From positions 868,001 to 932,000 of the forward strand of contig NZ_JABMKW010000008.1 in the NCBI RefSeq assembly GCF_013204795.1: a stretch of DNA of 64,000 nucleotides, given 5' to 3'. Made by a program: the position numbers and the translations under genes. The notes beneath the pieces are model-generated. The model saw only the letters and a program-made list of their open reading frames with translations, was not told where the DNA came from and searched no databases. Of this stretch, positions 1 through 8,080 are shown in pieces (position 1 is the stretch's first letter; each line of letters begins with the position of its first letter). The stretch comes from Pedobacter panaciterrae (GTDB taxonomy: Bacteria > Bacteroidota > Bacteroidia > Sphingobacteriales > Sphingobacteriaceae).

Positions 1-660
1 GATGTACTGCTTATGCTTGCCGAAGCAGAAAACGAAGTTAACGGGCCTGCAAATGCTTATCAGTATGTGAATTTGGTTCGTAAAAGAGCTTACGGCATAT
101 TATATGGAAATGTGATTAAGCACATTGCTGTAACCAATGGCGGCTCAGGCTATACCAGTGCTCCCACAGTAACAATCAACGGCGGCGGCGGCAGTGGGGC
201 TACCGCCGAGGCAACCATCTCAGACGGTTCAGTTACTGGAATTACCATTACTTCGCCAGGGACATTAACAGTAGGAGGCCCTTATTATACTTCCGCGCCA
301 ACAGTTACCCTTATTGGCGGTGGAGGAACCGGTGCTAACGCTACAGCGATAATTACTGAACCTGATGACGCTGACCTTTCTGCATTGCAAATTTCAAGTA
401 AATCGGAGCTTTTAGAAGCGATAAAAGAAGAAAGATCAAGAGAATTGTGTTTTGAAGGATTAAGGAGAAATGACCTGATTCGCTGGGGCAAATTTGTTGA
501 GGATATGAAGAGCTTTCTGGCATATGCCAACGCAAATGCAGGAACTGCAACGAACATTACTACTGCCGCTACTAAGGTGTCGGCCAGAAACATTTTTATG
601 CCAATTCCTATTCATGATATTCAACTGAATAACTTACTGATACAAAATCCGGGATATTAG
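1..660 (+). CDS. SusD/RagB-type outer-membrane lipoprotein, C-terminal part (5' end outside window)
   Basis: The frame is open from base 1, so the protein begins upstream. The visible part has the SusD C-terminal signature: an '[12 protein letters not shown]' helix, a '[10 protein letters not shown]' segment, then '[26 protein letters not shown]' in pieces and the ending 'IPIHDIQLN...NPGY'. SusD proteins bind glycan at the cell surface and pair with a SusC channel, which should lie just upstream. Between the two conserved helical parts sits an insertion of about 80 residues (roughly bases 118-360) made of two copies of a glycine-rich beta-type repeat ([12 protein letters not shown] / [10 protein letters not shown]). 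A normal SusD runs from the VRxRA segment to the ERxxEL segment with only a short linker. The first ATG of the visible frame, at base 13, is internal and not the real start. It heads an operon with the three genes that follow (10-base gap to the next). Confidence 0.93.
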   Translation, partial: DVLLMLAEAENEVNGPANAYQYVNLVRKRAYGILYGNVIKHIAVTNGGSGYTSAPTVTINGGGGSGATAEATISDGSVTGITITSPGTLTVGGPYYTSAPTVTLIGGGGTGANATAIITEPDDADLSALQISSKSELLEAIKEERSRELCFEGLRRNDLIRWGKFVEDMKSFLAYANANAGTATNITTAATKVSARNIFMPIPIHDIQLNNLLIQNPGY

Positions 661-670
661 TTTTAAAGCT

Positions 671-2605
671 ATGAGATTAGTGTACAGAATAATGACCCCA
701 GGGCTAATTATCTCTTTGTTCGCAATAGGAGGAAGTATAGTAAGCGCCCAAAGCCTTAAAAATACCGTTTATGATAATTCAAAACCTATTGTACAGGTCC
801 AACCCCTGGATATGCAAAGAGTTGATCAAATTGTGGCCATGTTACCAGATAAGCCTTTCGGATTCGGGGATACCTATAAAAACAGGAAAGCCTGGGACAT
901 GTTGTTTAAAAGCGGGAAGTATAACAGCGTAATCAGTAGTGCCGACAGCTCACTGAACCTGTCATTTCCGGCCTGGAGTGACGACGATTATTTGGCATAC
1001 TGGACTAAAGGGACTTCTGTTCCAGGTAAAAATATGCTACAAAAACGCCTCTTATGGCTAACCTGGTATGTATTTGCAGAATGCCTTACGGATAAGGGGA
1101 AATATACAAGAGCCGCAGAAAATGCATTACTCGAGCTGTGCCGTCAAAAATCCTGGGTAAACCCCACACATGATTATAACAAGGTAAATTTTGAAGGTAA
1201 AAAATACCTGGTCGAATTATCGGCGGTAAGTTATGCACAGCACATTGCACAGGCGCTATATCTGTTAGATGATAAGATCGATCAAAAAGTTAAAGAAGAA
1301 GCGATCAAGGCTGTGCAGGAACGGGTATTTGATCCTGTATTAAATTCAATTGCAACAGGAAACAATGAAAATTTCTTTTTAACAAACACCAATAACTTTA
1401 ATGCAGTATGCCTTTCCGGGACAGTTGGGGCTGCTGAGACGATACTCAACAATAAGACTGAAAGGGCGAAATTTATTGCCATTGCGGAACGCTATCACAA
1501 AAATGGAATCCAGGGCTTTCTGCCCGACGGATATTGTACAGAAGGACTAGGCTATTATAATTATGGTTTTGGAAACTTTGTTCTTTTACGTGAAACAGTT
1601 TATAAAAGTACGGGTGGAAAAATCGATCTGTTTGCTGATCCAAAAGTAAAACTGATGGCCGAATTCCTTCCCAAAACTGTAGTTATCCATGGTGTTTTTC
1701 CATCAATTGGCGATTGCCGACCATATACCCAGCCCTCACCCTTTATTCTCTTTTATGTAAACCGGAATCTGGGTGTTGATATTTCAGAGTTTAAGAATGT
1801 GGTTTTTCCAGATCGTCCTGTGGACCTGGCAACTAGTATCCTTTCTGTTTTTCCGGAAAAGGTATCAGCAAAGCAACTTCCAATCAAAGAATCAGAATCT
1901 GACCTGCGATCCTATTTTGATCAGGCGGGTGTGCTCACTGTCCGCCCGGGCGCAGCGTCCGAAATGGATATGGGGGTGGCAATAAAAGGGGGCAACAACA
2001 ATGAACATCATAATCATAACGATGTTGGATCTTTCTCTGTTGTAGTAGGAGATGAGGTTTTAATGGGCGATCCGGGGATTATCCCATATACATCAAAAAC
2101 ATTTGGACCAGAAAGGTATTCTTACAAAACCATTGCTTCCTATGGGCATCCGGTACCGCTCATTGCCGGTCAGCAGCAAATACCAGGTGCTGCAGCAAAA
2201 GGGAATGTCCTTAGCACCAGCTTTACCAATGAGCAGGATAAAATGGTTATGGATATTGCCAGTGCTTACCCAGTAAAGGAACTCAAAAAATTGGAACGGG
2301 AATTTATTTATAACCGCAAACATAATGGATTTTTTAGCGTAACAGATCATTTTGCATTTAGTGAGTATCAGAGTTATGAAACCGCCCTGATCACCAGAGG
2401 TAGCTGGAAGCAGATCGATGCCAATCAAATCGAAATTACCGGCAAAAAAGATAAGTTATTCATTACCATAGTAACTAAAGAAGCGTTTGAAATTAAAAGT
2501 GAGGAACTTTCTGAGGGCGGAAAGCCTTATACCAGATTGGCCTTGCGTTTTAAAAAACCAGTAAAGGAGGGAACTGTTCTGATGATTTTTAAACCTTGTA
2601 AGTAA
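671..2605 (+). CDS. heparinase II/III-like polysaccharide lyase, exported
   Basis: A 644-residue protein with an N-terminal signal peptide ending near 'SIVSAQS'. The N-terminal half is helical, as in the (alpha/alpha) toroid of heparinase II/III-like lyases, with conserved blocks 'NNFNAVC' near residue 241 and 'DGYCTEGLGYYNYG' near 286. The C-terminal half carries the family's hallmark 'EHHNHNDVGSF' near 445-455 followed by a beta-sandwich. These His, Asn and Tyr residues correspond to the catalytic and metal-site residues of the PL12/PL15/PL21 group. Such enzymes cleave uronic-acid-containing polysaccharides by beta-elimination in the periplasm. The exact substrate cannot be read from the sequence. 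It lies 10 bases after the SusD gene and 5 bases before the next gene, so it is part of one PUL operon. An alternative is an oligo-alginate-type lyase of the same fold. Confidence 0.85.
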   Translation: MRLVYRIMTPGLIISLFAIGGSIVSAQSLKNTVYDNSKPIVQVQPLDMQRVDQIVAMLPDKPFGFGDTYKNRKAWDMLFKSGKYNSVISSADSSLNLSFPAWSDDDYLAYWTKGTSVPGKNMLQKRLLWLTWYVFAECLTDKGKYTRAAENALLELCRQKSWVNPTHDYNKVNFEGKKYLVELSAVSYAQHIAQALYLLDDKIDQKVKEEAIKAVQERVFDPVLNSIATGNNENFFLTNTNNFNAVCLSGTVGAAETILNNKTERAKFIAIAERYHKNGIQGFLPDGYCTEGLGYYNYGFGNFVLLRETVYKSTGGKIDLFADPKVKLMAEFLPKTVVIHGVFPSIGDCRPYTQPSPFILFYVNRNLGVDISEFKNVVFPDRPVDLATSILSVFPEKVSAKQLPIKESESDLRSYFDQAGVLTVRPGAASEMDMGVAIKGGNNNEHHNHNDVGSFSVVVGDEVLMGDPGIIPYTSKTFGPERYSYKTIASYGHPVPLIAGQQQIPGAAAKGNVLSTSFTNEQDKMVMDIASAYPVKELKKLEREFIYNRKHNGFFSVTDHFAFSEYQSYETALITRGSWKQIDANQIEITGKKDKLFITIVTKEAFEIKSEELSEGGKPYTRLALRFKKPVKEGTVLMIFKPCK

Positions 2606-2610
2606 AAAGT

Positions 2611-3996
2611 ATGCCGTTATTTTCGCCAAGGTTAAGGGCAGTATTTATTATCCTGTTCATTTCTACATCATTTGGATTTGCCCAGCAAAACAACAAGAGT
2701 TTTTTTCCTGCCGGAAGCAGGGTGTGTTTTATTGGAAACAGCATTACCAACAATGGCGAATACTACAATGACTTATGGATCTATTATGCCACTCGGTTCC
2801 CGGCTCAAAAAATACGTTTTTACAATTGCGGAATATCAGGAGATGTTGCAACGGGAATTTTAAAAAGAATGGATAAAGATGTGCTCATCCATCGGCCAAC
2901 TCATGCGGTAATGATGATAGGCATGAATGACGTAAAACGGGAACTTTATGGTAAAGCAAATTCTAATGAAACCTTAAAGCAACAGGCATTGGCAGCATAT
3001 AGGAGCAGCACAGAGGCTGCGGTAAAAATTTTAAAAAAGAACGTAGAAGGTGTTACGCTGCTGAAACCATCTATTTATGACCAGACCGCAGTTATGGAAA
3101 CAGAAAACCTATATGGTGTAAATGATGCTTTGCAGCGTTGTGCAGAACATATGCAATTTTTGTCTGAAAAGTATCATACCAACCTGGTCGATTTTCAATC
3201 AGTATTGCTCCGCATCAATAAAGAAGAGCAGTTAAAAGACCCTGTTTTTACCATCATCGGTAAAGATCGGGTACACCCACAGTCGGCAGGACATTTTGTA
3301 ATGGCCTATCAGTTCCTGAAGGATACAAAGTCGCCCCAATACGTATCTAAACTGATTATTGGAGATGATTTAAAAGCATCGCAAGAGGGTAGCTTTAACG
3401 CAGAAATAAGAAAACAATCAAATACAGACAGCTTATTAACTTTTGAATGTCTTGAGAAAAGCCTGCCCTTTCCGATTAAGGAATCTGCTGCCGATGCGCT
3501 CAAATGGGTTCCCTTTAATGAAGAGTTTAATACGGAATTATTGCAGGTAAAAAAAATATTACCGGGGAACTACCATCTTTTTATTGATGATGTTTTTATT
3601 GCAGGGGTTACTGCTAAGAACCTCTCGACGGGGATTAATCTTGCGCTATACAAAAATACGCCTCAATACCGGCAAGCCATAACGGTAATGAATACTTGCA
3701 TAAAATACAGAGATGTGGAAGCAGTAATCCGCAATCTCCGCTTTGTTGAATTTATGCATCTTTCTGAACTTAAAGATGCATCAGATACAACTCTGGTGGC
3801 TGGATATCTTAAAAACCGACTGAAAACATTAAAAAGTGGCGGGCATTATGAATATCACCAGAAACAATTTAAGAATTACTTGCTGAAAAAGAGTTCAGAA
3901 ACAGAAGCCCTCAGACAATTGTCTGTACTTGCCGACACTATTTATCAGGTAAATCAGCCACAGGTTCATGTTTTTAAGATTGTTAAACAGCAGTAA
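2611..3996 (+). CDS. SGNH/GDSL-family hydrolase, exported
   Basis: 461 residues with a signal peptide (cleavage near 'SFGFAQQ'). SGNH blocks are visible: block I 'FIGNSIT' (residues 40-46, catalytic Ser44, with Asn replacing the usual Asp of GDS), block II Gly in 'NCGISGD', block III 'IGMNDV', and block V 'DRVHPQSAGH' with the catalytic Asp and His. This suggests a periplasmic carbohydrate esterase or a related hydrolase acting on substituted glycans. The C-terminal 200 residues ('LLQVKKILPGNYHLFIDD...') form a helical accessory region common in this subfamily. It follows the lyase gene by 5 bases. The GNS variant is common in Bacteroidota and Planctomycetes SGNH proteins, so it is not a sign of inactivation. 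Confidence 0.85.
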   Translation: MPLFSPRLRAVFIILFISTSFGFAQQNNKSFFPAGSRVCFIGNSITNNGEYYNDLWIYYATRFPAQKIRFYNCGISGDVATGILKRMDKDVLIHRPTHAVMMIGMNDVKRELYGKANSNETLKQQALAAYRSSTEAAVKILKKNVEGVTLLKPSIYDQTAVMETENLYGVNDALQRCAEHMQFLSEKYHTNLVDFQSVLLRINKEEQLKDPVFTIIGKDRVHPQSAGHFVMAYQFLKDTKSPQYVSKLIIGDDLKASQEGSFNAEIRKQSNTDSLLTFECLEKSLPFPIKESAADALKWVPFNEEFNTELLQVKKILPGNYHLFIDDVFIAGVTAKNLSTGINLALYKNTPQYRQAITVMNTCIKYRDVEAVIRNLRFVEFMHLSELKDASDTTLVAGYLKNRLKTLKSGGHYEYHQKQFKNYLLKKSSETEALRQLSVLADTIYQVNQPQVHVFKIVKQQ

Positions 3997-4013
3997 AGAA
4001 AGTTTGATTGAAG

Positions 4014-5273
4014 ATGCAAAGAAGAAAATTTATTAAGAATGCTGCAGTTATGGCTGCACTTCCTGCTATTTCCAGCCTTATGGGAGCTATTGAAAGTGGC
4101 TATATTAAAGCAAATTCCAGGATATTACTACGCTCATCCTGGCAAACGGTAAACATAGGTGATATTGGCCACACTTTTGGAATAATGGAACTGTTTAAAA
4201 CCTATTTGCCTGAGGCAGAGATCACATTATGGCCAAATAGTCTGGATAATGGCGTTGATGTGTTGCTAAAGAAGAGTTTTAGGAACCTAAAACTTGCCCC
4301 CGGAAAGATCGATGCATCAGGTAAACCGACAACACCGGCCTTGCAACAGGCATTTGAAACGTGCGACATCATGGTACATGGTTCCGGACCCTGGATTGTA
4401 GTTCCTGCTGATCTCGCCGCATGGCATAAACAAACCGGTAAGCCCTTTGGAATGTACGGAATTTCGCTGGTAGATGCAGATGTCAAATCTTTAGATCTAA
4501 TTAATAAAGCCTCATTTATCTATTGCAGAGATACTGCTTCATTAGATTACCTGAAATCACTGCGATCTAAATGTCCGATAACTGAGTTTGCCCCGGATGC
4601 AACTTTTGCAATCAATCTTCGTAATGATAAACTTGCTGCTGATTACCTGGATTCGAAAGGATTGAAAAGTGGAGAATTTATTTGTGTCATACCACGACTG
4701 AGGTACACCCCTTATTGGAAAATGAAGAACATAGAGCCAACAGAGGAGGAATCAAAGAAATACATGATTTCGCAGTACTATAAAGACACCGATCATGCGA
4801 AACTTCGTGATGTAATGATCAGATGGGTACGGGAAACGGGTTTAAAGATTCTGGCGTGTCCCGAAGTCACATATCAGGTAGAACTGGCCAAAGAAATGCT
4901 GATAGACCCACTGCCCGAAGATGTTAAAAAACATGTGATATGGAGAGATACCTATTGGATTCCGGATGAAGCGCAATCAGTTTATGCTAAGGCAAGAGCA
5001 CTGGTCAGTTTTGAAATGCACTCCCCGATCATAGCCTTTTCATCAAATGTTCCTGCTATTCATCTGAGGCAACCCACAGATACCCGAAAAGGACAAATGT
5101 GGGCCGATATTGGTCTTGCAGAGTGGCTTTTTGAAATAGATTTTACAAGCGGAAATCAGATAGGAGATGCCCTGATGGAAATTCACTCCAATTATCCCAA
5201 AACATTAAAGAAATTGGCAAAAGCAAAAGAATTTGTGGTCAGCAGGCAAAAAGACTCCATACATAAGATATAA
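4014..5273 (+). CDS. polysaccharide pyruvyl transferase-like protein with export signal
   Basis: About 419 residues from the ATG at 4014. A TTG two codons upstream at 4008 is also possible, but the ATG places 'MQRRKFIKNAAVMAALPAISS' at the N terminus, a twin-arginine-like signal. The body matches the polysaccharide pyruvyl transferase fold (CsaB/WcaK-like): 'NIGDIGHTFGIMELF' near the N terminus, 'DIMVHGSGPWIV', 'GMYGIS', 'CRDTASLDYLKS', 'PDATFAI', a second nucleotide-fold half starting 'FICVIPRLRYTPYW', and 'FEMHSPIIAFSSNVPAIHLR' near the end. Characterised family members transfer pyruvate to sugars in the cytosol, so an exported copy inside a PUL operon is unusual. Its reaction here is unknown. 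It is the last gene of the first operon, 17 bases after the SGNH gene. Confidence 0.75.
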   Translation: MQRRKFIKNAAVMAALPAISSLMGAIESGYIKANSRILLRSSWQTVNIGDIGHTFGIMELFKTYLPEAEITLWPNSLDNGVDVLLKKSFRNLKLAPGKIDASGKPTTPALQQAFETCDIMVHGSGPWIVVPADLAAWHKQTGKPFGMYGISLVDADVKSLDLINKASFIYCRDTASLDYLKSLRSKCPITEFAPDATFAINLRNDKLAADYLDSKGLKSGEFICVIPRLRYTPYWKMKNIEPTEEESKKYMISQYYKDTDHAKLRDVMIRWVRETGLKILACPEVTYQVELAKEMLIDPLPEDVKKHVIWRDTYWIPDEAQSVYAKARALVSFEMHSPIIAFSSNVPAIHLRQPTDTRKGQMWADIGLAEWLFEIDFTSGNQIGDALMEIHSNYPKTLKKLAKAKEFVVSRQKDSIHKI

Positions 5274-5286
5274 TCAATACCCAAGT

Positions 5287-6159
5287 TTAGCCTTCTATAT
5301 CGCCAACTAAAGTGTTGAATTTTATCTTTATATGAGTTTTGGCTTGTTTCTGAAATTCTTCTGGTGTTTGCCCGGTTTGCTTTTTAAAGAATCGGCTAAA
5401 GTACGGACGGTCAGAAAAACCCAACTCATAAGCAATCTCTTTAATGGTATTCTCGCTGTGAATGATACTGCGTTTTGCCTCCAAAATAAGTCTGTCATGA
5501 ATCAGTTGCATACCTGTCTTATTTAGTTTGTCCTTAAGGATTTGGTTGAGGCGTTTAGAACTAATCCCTAATTTGCCTGCATAAAAATCAGTGTTTCGAA
5601 CTTGCTGGTAATTACTTTCCAACAGCATTAAAAATTCATATACCCTTTTTTGATGGATATCCTGGGTGGTGAATTCATGTTCTTTTACCTGGATCAGTTT
5701 AAGCAAAAAAACTTTGAGCAATGCCCTTACCATAACAATATTATTGCTGGTATATTCTTTATCCAGTAATTGGAATATTCCCGAAAGTTCAGTGGCTGAT
5801 GTTTCATTTAGCCTGAGGCAGGAAAATTCACCCTGTACATTAAATATTTTGAAAAGATCAAGAAGAAATTCTTTATCTTCTTCTTCCAGCATACTTCTTT
5901 TAAAAGAAATCAGCTCGCCATTTTTTCCCGCTTTATTCAATTGATGAACCCTATATGGGGGGATCAGATAAATCCAGTCAGCCTTTGCCTCCAGTTCTGT
6001 GTCTTTTAGTGCGTGTAGGGCTTCTTCATTTTTTAGCCAGACAATCTCAAAAAAATCCTTCCGTCCGGGGTCATTAAGATAACTCGGAGGGCAATTACCC
6101 AAATTCCGTATATAAATTAACGATTTTTCAAGTCCCGGTTGCAGTGCTGCATTTATCAT
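5287..6159 (-). CDS. AraC-family transcriptional regulator
   Basis: 290 residues. The N-terminal two thirds form a cupin-like ligand-sensing domain ('YLIPPYRVHQLNKAGKNGELISF'). The last 100 residues carry two helix-turn-helix motifs: 'YAGKLGISSKRLNQILKDKL' and the conserved 'IKEIAYELGFSDRPYFSRFFKKQTGQTPEEFQ'. It is transcribed away from the formaldehyde-fixing pair, with a 203-base shared upstream region that contains a 15-bp direct repeat at 21-bp period (6193-6228), typical of AraC-type binding. It converges on the PUL operon that ends 13 bases away. It probably controls hxlBA and itself; control of the PUL genes is also possible. Confidence 0.9.
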   Translation of the reverse strand: MINAALQPGLEKSLIYIRNLGNCPPSYLNDPGRKDFFEIVWLKNEEALHALKDTELEAKADWIYLIPPYRVHQLNKAGKNGELISFKRSMLEEEDKEFLLDLFKIFNVQGEFSCLRLNETSATELSGIFQLLDKEYTSNNIVMVRALLKVFLLKLIQVKEHEFTTQDIHQKRVYEFLMLLESNYQQVRNTDFYAGKLGISSKRLNQILKDKLNKTGMQLIHDRLILEAKRSIIHSENTIKEIAYELGFSDRPYFSRFFKKQTGQTPEEFQKQAKTHIKIKFNTLVGDIEG

Positions 6160-6192
6160 GGCATAAAGATAAGGACTATGAGTTTGTTGTAT

Positions 6193-6228
6193 TGGACGAT
6201 TGGGAAATTATGGTGGACTATTCGGAAA
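6193..6228. promoter_or_regulatory. candidate AraC-type tandem operator
   Basis: Two 15-bp copies, TGGACGATTGGGAAA (6193-6207) and TGGACTATTCGGAAA (6214-6228), match at 13 of 15 positions and are offset by 21 bp, two DNA turns. They sit 34-69 bp upstream of the AraC-type regulator start and 135-170 bp upstream of hxlB. A two-half-site direct repeat with 21-bp period is the layout of araI1-araI2. That this regulator binds here is inferred. Confidence 0.6.
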
Positions 6229-6362
6229 CCCTTCTTTTTTTGTGGCTTATTTATGACTTTTTGACCCTTTAGTTTCCTGATTGTCCCACATAATGCGCTG
6301 ATTGTGTAAGGCTGAACCGATTAGCCCTCATTACTTTTACGGAGGATTAAACAATAAGAAAA

Positions 6363-6953
6363 ATGGAGATTGAAAACATAAGTGAGAAGCAGATTGCTAA
6401 TGATATCCGTGCCAGTCTGGAGATGATTTTAGTTGAAAATACCTGGTTGTTAAAACAAATGGATTTCAACGAAGTGGCCACTCTGGTTAATTATGTTGGG
6501 TCTGCTAATCATATTTTTATTATTGCAGCCGGGCGTTCTGGTTTTGCGATGCGGTCGGCTGCAATGCGATTTATGCACCTGGGGCTTAAAGTTTACTTTG
6601 TGGGCGAAACCATTACGCCTGCCATACTAAAAGGAGATCTATTAATTGCGGCCTCCGGATCCGGAACAACTAGTACAATTGTAAGGGCGGCACAGAAGGC
6701 AAAGGAAGTTGAAGCCATTGTTGTCGCGATCTCAACTCAAGAGCACTCGCTACTTTCTGGTCTTGCAGATCAATTAATTTTGATACCTGCAGCAGGAAAG
6801 CAAGATCTTGAGAGCAGTCGCTCTAGGCAATATGCAGGAAGTTTGTTTGAGCAATTCTTGCTGTTATTAATGGATTCAGTATTTCAGTCATTGTGGAAAT
6901 TTAATGGTATACCAGCCGCAGAGCTATGGAAAAGGCATGCAAATCTTGAATAA
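6363..6953 (+). CDS. hxlB: 6-phospho-3-hexuloisomerase (SIS domain)
   Basis: 196 residues forming a single SIS sugar-isomerase domain: 'IFIIAAGRSGFAMRSAAMRF' (phosphosugar-binding loop), 'KVYFVGETITPAI', 'GDLLIAASGSGTTSTIV', and a C-terminal 'FNGIPAAELWKRHANLE' typical of this enzyme. It converts D-arabino-3-hexulose 6-phosphate to fructose 6-phosphate, the second step of the ribulose monophosphate (RuMP) pathway that fixes formaldehyde. The cognate synthase follows after 29 bases, so identification of each supports the other. The pair is divergent from an AraC regulator and sits between PUL genes and a sulfatase. A GGAGG-like element ('ACGGAGGATT') lies about 15-20 bases upstream of the ATG. 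Confidence 0.92.
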   Translation: MEIENISEKQIANDIRASLEMILVENTWLLKQMDFNEVATLVNYVGSANHIFIIAAGRSGFAMRSAAMRFMHLGLKVYFVGETITPAILKGDLLIAASGSGTTSTIVRAAQKAKEVEAIVVAISTQEHSLLSGLADQLILIPAAGKQDLESSRSRQYAGSLFEQFLLLLMDSVFQSLWKFNGIPAAELWKRHANLE

Positions 6954-6982
6954 ATACAATCAATCAATTATATATTATCATT

Positions 6983-7615
6983 ATGGCAAAATTACAAGTA
7001 GCAATAGATTTATTAACCACAAAAGAGGCATTGGCATTGGCAGCTAAAGTAGCACCCTATGTAGATATTATTGAACTGGGGACACCTCTGATTAAGAACA
7101 TGGGGTCGGCAGTTATTACAGCGATGAAAAACGCGCATCCTGATAAATTGGTTTTTGCAGACCTTAAAACTGCAGATGCAGGTGAGTTGGAAGCTGATGT
7201 CGCCTTTACTGCTGGTGCAGACTTAGTTACAGTAATGGGAGCAGCGGGAGATGCTACAATCATTGGCGCTGTTAAAGCAGCAAAAGCCCATGGCAAAGGG
7301 GTTGTTGTAGACACGATTGGTTATCCGGATCGGGTGAGACGCGCTCAGGAAGTAAGTAAACTGGGAGTGGAATTTGTAGAGCTTCACGCGGGTTTAGACG
7401 AACAGTGGACAGATGGTTATTCAATTCAGGTATTGATAGACGAAGCTGCAAGAGTTGGAGTTCCTGTTTCTGTAGCGGGTGGTGTAAACATCAGTAATGT
7501 GGTCGCTGTTGTCGAAGCGGGAGCAAAAGTGATAGTTGCAGGTGCAGCAATTTATGGAGCCGAAGATCCGGCAGCAGCTGCGAAGGAATTGCGTGAGGCA
7601 ATTGATGCGGTATAG
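6983..7615 (+). CDS. hxlA: 3-hexulose-6-phosphate synthase
   Basis: 210 residues, an OMP-decarboxylase-like TIM barrel. Visible motifs are 'LQVAIDLL', 'VDIIELGTPLIKNMG', the catalytic DxKxxD as 'FADLKTADAGELEAD', 'VTVMGAAGDATI', 'FVELHAGLDEQ' and 'VSVAGGVNISNV'. It condenses formaldehyde with ribulose 5-phosphate to give D-arabino-3-hexulose 6-phosphate. From memory it reads closer to actinobacterial enzymes (Mycobacterium/Arthrobacter RmpA, which share 'HAGLDEQ') than to Bacillus HxlA. The main alternative in the superfamily is 3-keto-L-gulonate-6-phosphate decarboxylase. The adjacent hexuloisomerase makes the synthase assignment much more likely. A very long hairpin follows. Confidence 0.92.
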   Translation: MAKLQVAIDLLTTKEALALAAKVAPYVDIIELGTPLIKNMGSAVITAMKNAHPDKLVFADLKTADAGELEADVAFTAGADLVTVMGAAGDATIIGAVKAAKAHGKGVVVDTIGYPDRVRRAQEVSKLGVEFVELHAGLDEQWTDGYSIQVLIDEAARVGVPVSVAGGVNISNVVAVVEAGAKVIVAGAAIYGAEDPAAAAKELREAIDAV

Positions 7616-7652
7616 CGCCATTTGAGTTTGCTATTTAAGAATGTAGACGATT

Positions 7653-7714
7653 TTGAAAATGAATTAAGAAGGTCTTTTAATCGCAATTGAAAGACCTTCT
7701 TAATTCATTTTCAA
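7653..7714 (+). terminator. 28-bp near-perfect hairpin after hxlBA
   Basis: The left arm 7653-7680 pairs with the right arm 7687-7714 over 28 bp, with one G-U wobble and a 6-base loop (TCGCAA). The right side runs into an A/T-rich stretch. It probably terminates hxlBA transcription. The stem is much longer than a usual intrinsic terminator. Confidence 0.75.
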
Positions 7715-7757
7715 TTTATAATTTTCTATATTGTTAATCATTAACAAAAAGCCCAAT

Positions 7758-8069
7758 ATGATATTAGAAGTTGCTGCCCTGTATATTAAGGAAGGACGAA
7801 ATGATCAATTTGAATCAGATTTTATAGAAGCGGGTCAATATATAAGTTCAATAACCGGATACATCAGACATAGTTTGCAGAAATGTATTGAACAAGACAA
7901 CAAATACTTATTACTTGTTGAATGGGAAAATCTCGAAGACCATACAATTGGATTCAGACAATCTGAAGTATATAACAATTGGAAAGAGGCTTTACATCAT
8001 TATTACGATCCATTTCCAATAGTAGAACACTTTCATGTTGTGGTTACCAATCCGTTACCAGCACATTAA
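7758..8069 (+). CDS. antibiotic-biosynthesis-monooxygenase (ABM)-fold small protein
   Basis: About 103 residues from the ATG at 7758. An in-frame TTG at 7731 would add 9 residues not expected in the family. The sequence fits a ferredoxin-like alpha/beta ABM domain: 'MILEVAALYIKEGRNDQFESDF', 'SITGYIRHSLQKC', 'YLLLVEWENLEDHTIGFRQSE', and 'PFPIVEHFHVV'. Members are small cofactor-free oxygenases or quinone-type detoxification proteins, and many have unknown substrates. It sits 11 bases before the sulfatase gene and may be co-transcribed with it. No specific reaction can be assigned. Confidence 0.75.
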   Translation: MILEVAALYIKEGRNDQFESDFIEAGQYISSITGYIRHSLQKCIEQDNKYLLLVEWENLEDHTIGFRQSEVYNNWKEALHHYYDPFPIVEHFHVVVTNPLPAH

Positions 8070-8080
8070 AGGCGTAACAT

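Noticed and set aside
2611..3996. Asn in place of Asp in the GDS motif as a sign of a dead SGNH enzyme
   Set aside because: The catalytic Ser, Asp and His and the other blocks are intact, and GNS variants are common in this subfamily.
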